Assembly (NCBI RefSeq): GCF_007558725.1
Contig: NZ_VLPL01000003.1
Coordinates: 496,001-560,000 of the forward strand
Length of the DNA stretch: 64,000 nt
Reading direction: 5' to 3'
DNA from: Fluviicola chungangensis
Lineage (GTDB): Bacteria > Bacteroidota > Bacteroidia > Flavobacteriales_D > Crocinitomicaceae
Positions 63,679 to 64,000 of this stretch are shown here, piece after piece. Under the pieces are notes generated by a model. That model was not told the DNA's origin and did no database searches. It worked only from the letters and a program-made list of their open reading frames with translations. The translations under genes and the position numbers were made by a program. Every line of letters starts with the position of its first letter. Position 1 is the stretch's first letter.

Positions 63679-64000
63679 TTAAGCGTATTTTACAACGATT
63701 GATTCGATGACATTCCCTGCATCTTCACACTTGTCCGTTGCAACCTCCATAATTTGGTAGATCTCACGTTTCTTAATTAAGTCTTTTGCGTCAATATCTG
63801 AATCAAACAACTTCTCGATGCTTAAATCAAAAATATCATCTGCCTGATTTTCAACATAGTTGATCTTAATGACGCACTCAACGATTTTCTGTGTATTCTT
63901 CAGGTTACGAAGTTCTTTCACAGCAGCATTTACTGCTAATACCGCATCGTGAATCGCATCAGCCATTTTCAAAATCCCGGAATCGTTCGGATCTACTTTG
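63679..64000 (-). CDS. DUF47/PhoU-like partner of PiT, 5' end outside the window
   Basis: The open frame continues past the window edge. The visible C-terminal 107 residues include SGILKMADAIHDAV, KINYVENQADDIFD and EVATDKCEDAGNVIESIVVKYA, matching the DUF47 (PhoU-like, all-helical) family usually found beside PiT transporters. An in-frame TTG at 63972 is internal, not the start. It probably regulates phosphate uptake. Full length would be about 210-220 residues. Confidence 0.88.
   Translation of the reverse strand, partial: KVDPNDSGILKMADAIHDAVLAVNAAVKELRNLKNTQKIVECVIKINYVENQADDIFDLSIEKLFDSDIDAKDLIKKREIYQIMEVATDKCEDAGNVIESIVVKYA

Noticed and set aside
1-64000. CRISPR arrays, tRNA/rRNA genes, insertion sequences, prophage
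   Set aside because: I saw no regularly spaced repeats, cloverleaf genes, transposases or phage genes on reading the window; short RNA genes could still be missed by eye.

Overview
The window comes from a member of the Bacteroidetes, most likely Flavobacteriales. It carries a type IX secretion / gliding core (PorP/SprF-like protein, GldK, GldL, GldM, GldN), the gliding ABC ATPase GldA, and many promoters with the Bacteroidetes -7 box TAnnTTTG in place of a sigma70 -10 box. Shine-Dalgarno sequences are mostly absent. The extra GldM and GldN copies would fit a Crocinitomicaceae/Fluviicola-like genome, but that placement is a guess. I saw no tRNA, rRNA, CRISPR array, IS element or prophage gene.

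Layout. (1) 0.1-12.6 kb: an arginase-fold protein lacking most metal ligands, porP/sprF, gldK-gldL-gldM-gldN, a class-V aminotransferase gene on the other strand broken by one in-frame TAG, then a second gldN and second gldM in reversed order. (2) 12.6-23.3 kb: housekeeping genes: ABC-F ATPase, DUF2797 protein, clpP, clpX, trmB, kup, a GT-B glycosyltransferase and a PhoB/PhoR-like two-component system. (3) 23.3-39.3 kb: truA, two tandem giant LytS-type sensor kinases, a secreted transglutaminase-like protein, tyrS, a queuosine-precursor transporter, gldA, rsgA, dtd, a MazG-like pyrophosphohydrolase and a secreted lipase.

(4) 39.3-58.2 kb, all on the minus strand: a Wzx/Wzy surface-polysaccharide locus. 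From its 5' end it reads: a 54-codon wecB remnant, a UDP-GlcNAc 4-epimerase, gmd, fcl, a second copy of the epimerase, murA-like, acetyltransferase, wzx, murB-like, glycosyltransferase, wzy, glycosyltransferase, acetyltransferase, wecG/tagA-like, wecB (frameshifted), wecA-like, wza and wzc. It predicts GDP-L-fucose, UDP-GalNAc, UDP-ManNAc and, unusually, a lactyl-ether (muramic-type) sugar made by the dedicated MurA/MurB pair. (5) 58.2-64 kb: an OmpA-family protein, NUDIX and MazG house-cleaning enzymes, a secreted SUMF1/FGE-fold protein and a PiT phosphate transporter with its DUF47 partner, which is cut by the window edge.

Most unusual points: the reversed gldN2/gldM2 pair with different codon use; the murA/murB pair inside a capsule locus; duplicated epimerase genes flanking gmd-fcl next to a truncated wecB; a wecB frameshift exactly at a correctly phased U_UUU_UUA heptamer; several start codons only 3-6 nt after the -7 box (candidate leaderless mRNAs); and head-to-head ATTGAAAA repeats at convergent gene ends. 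No wholly new multi-gene system could be demonstrated.
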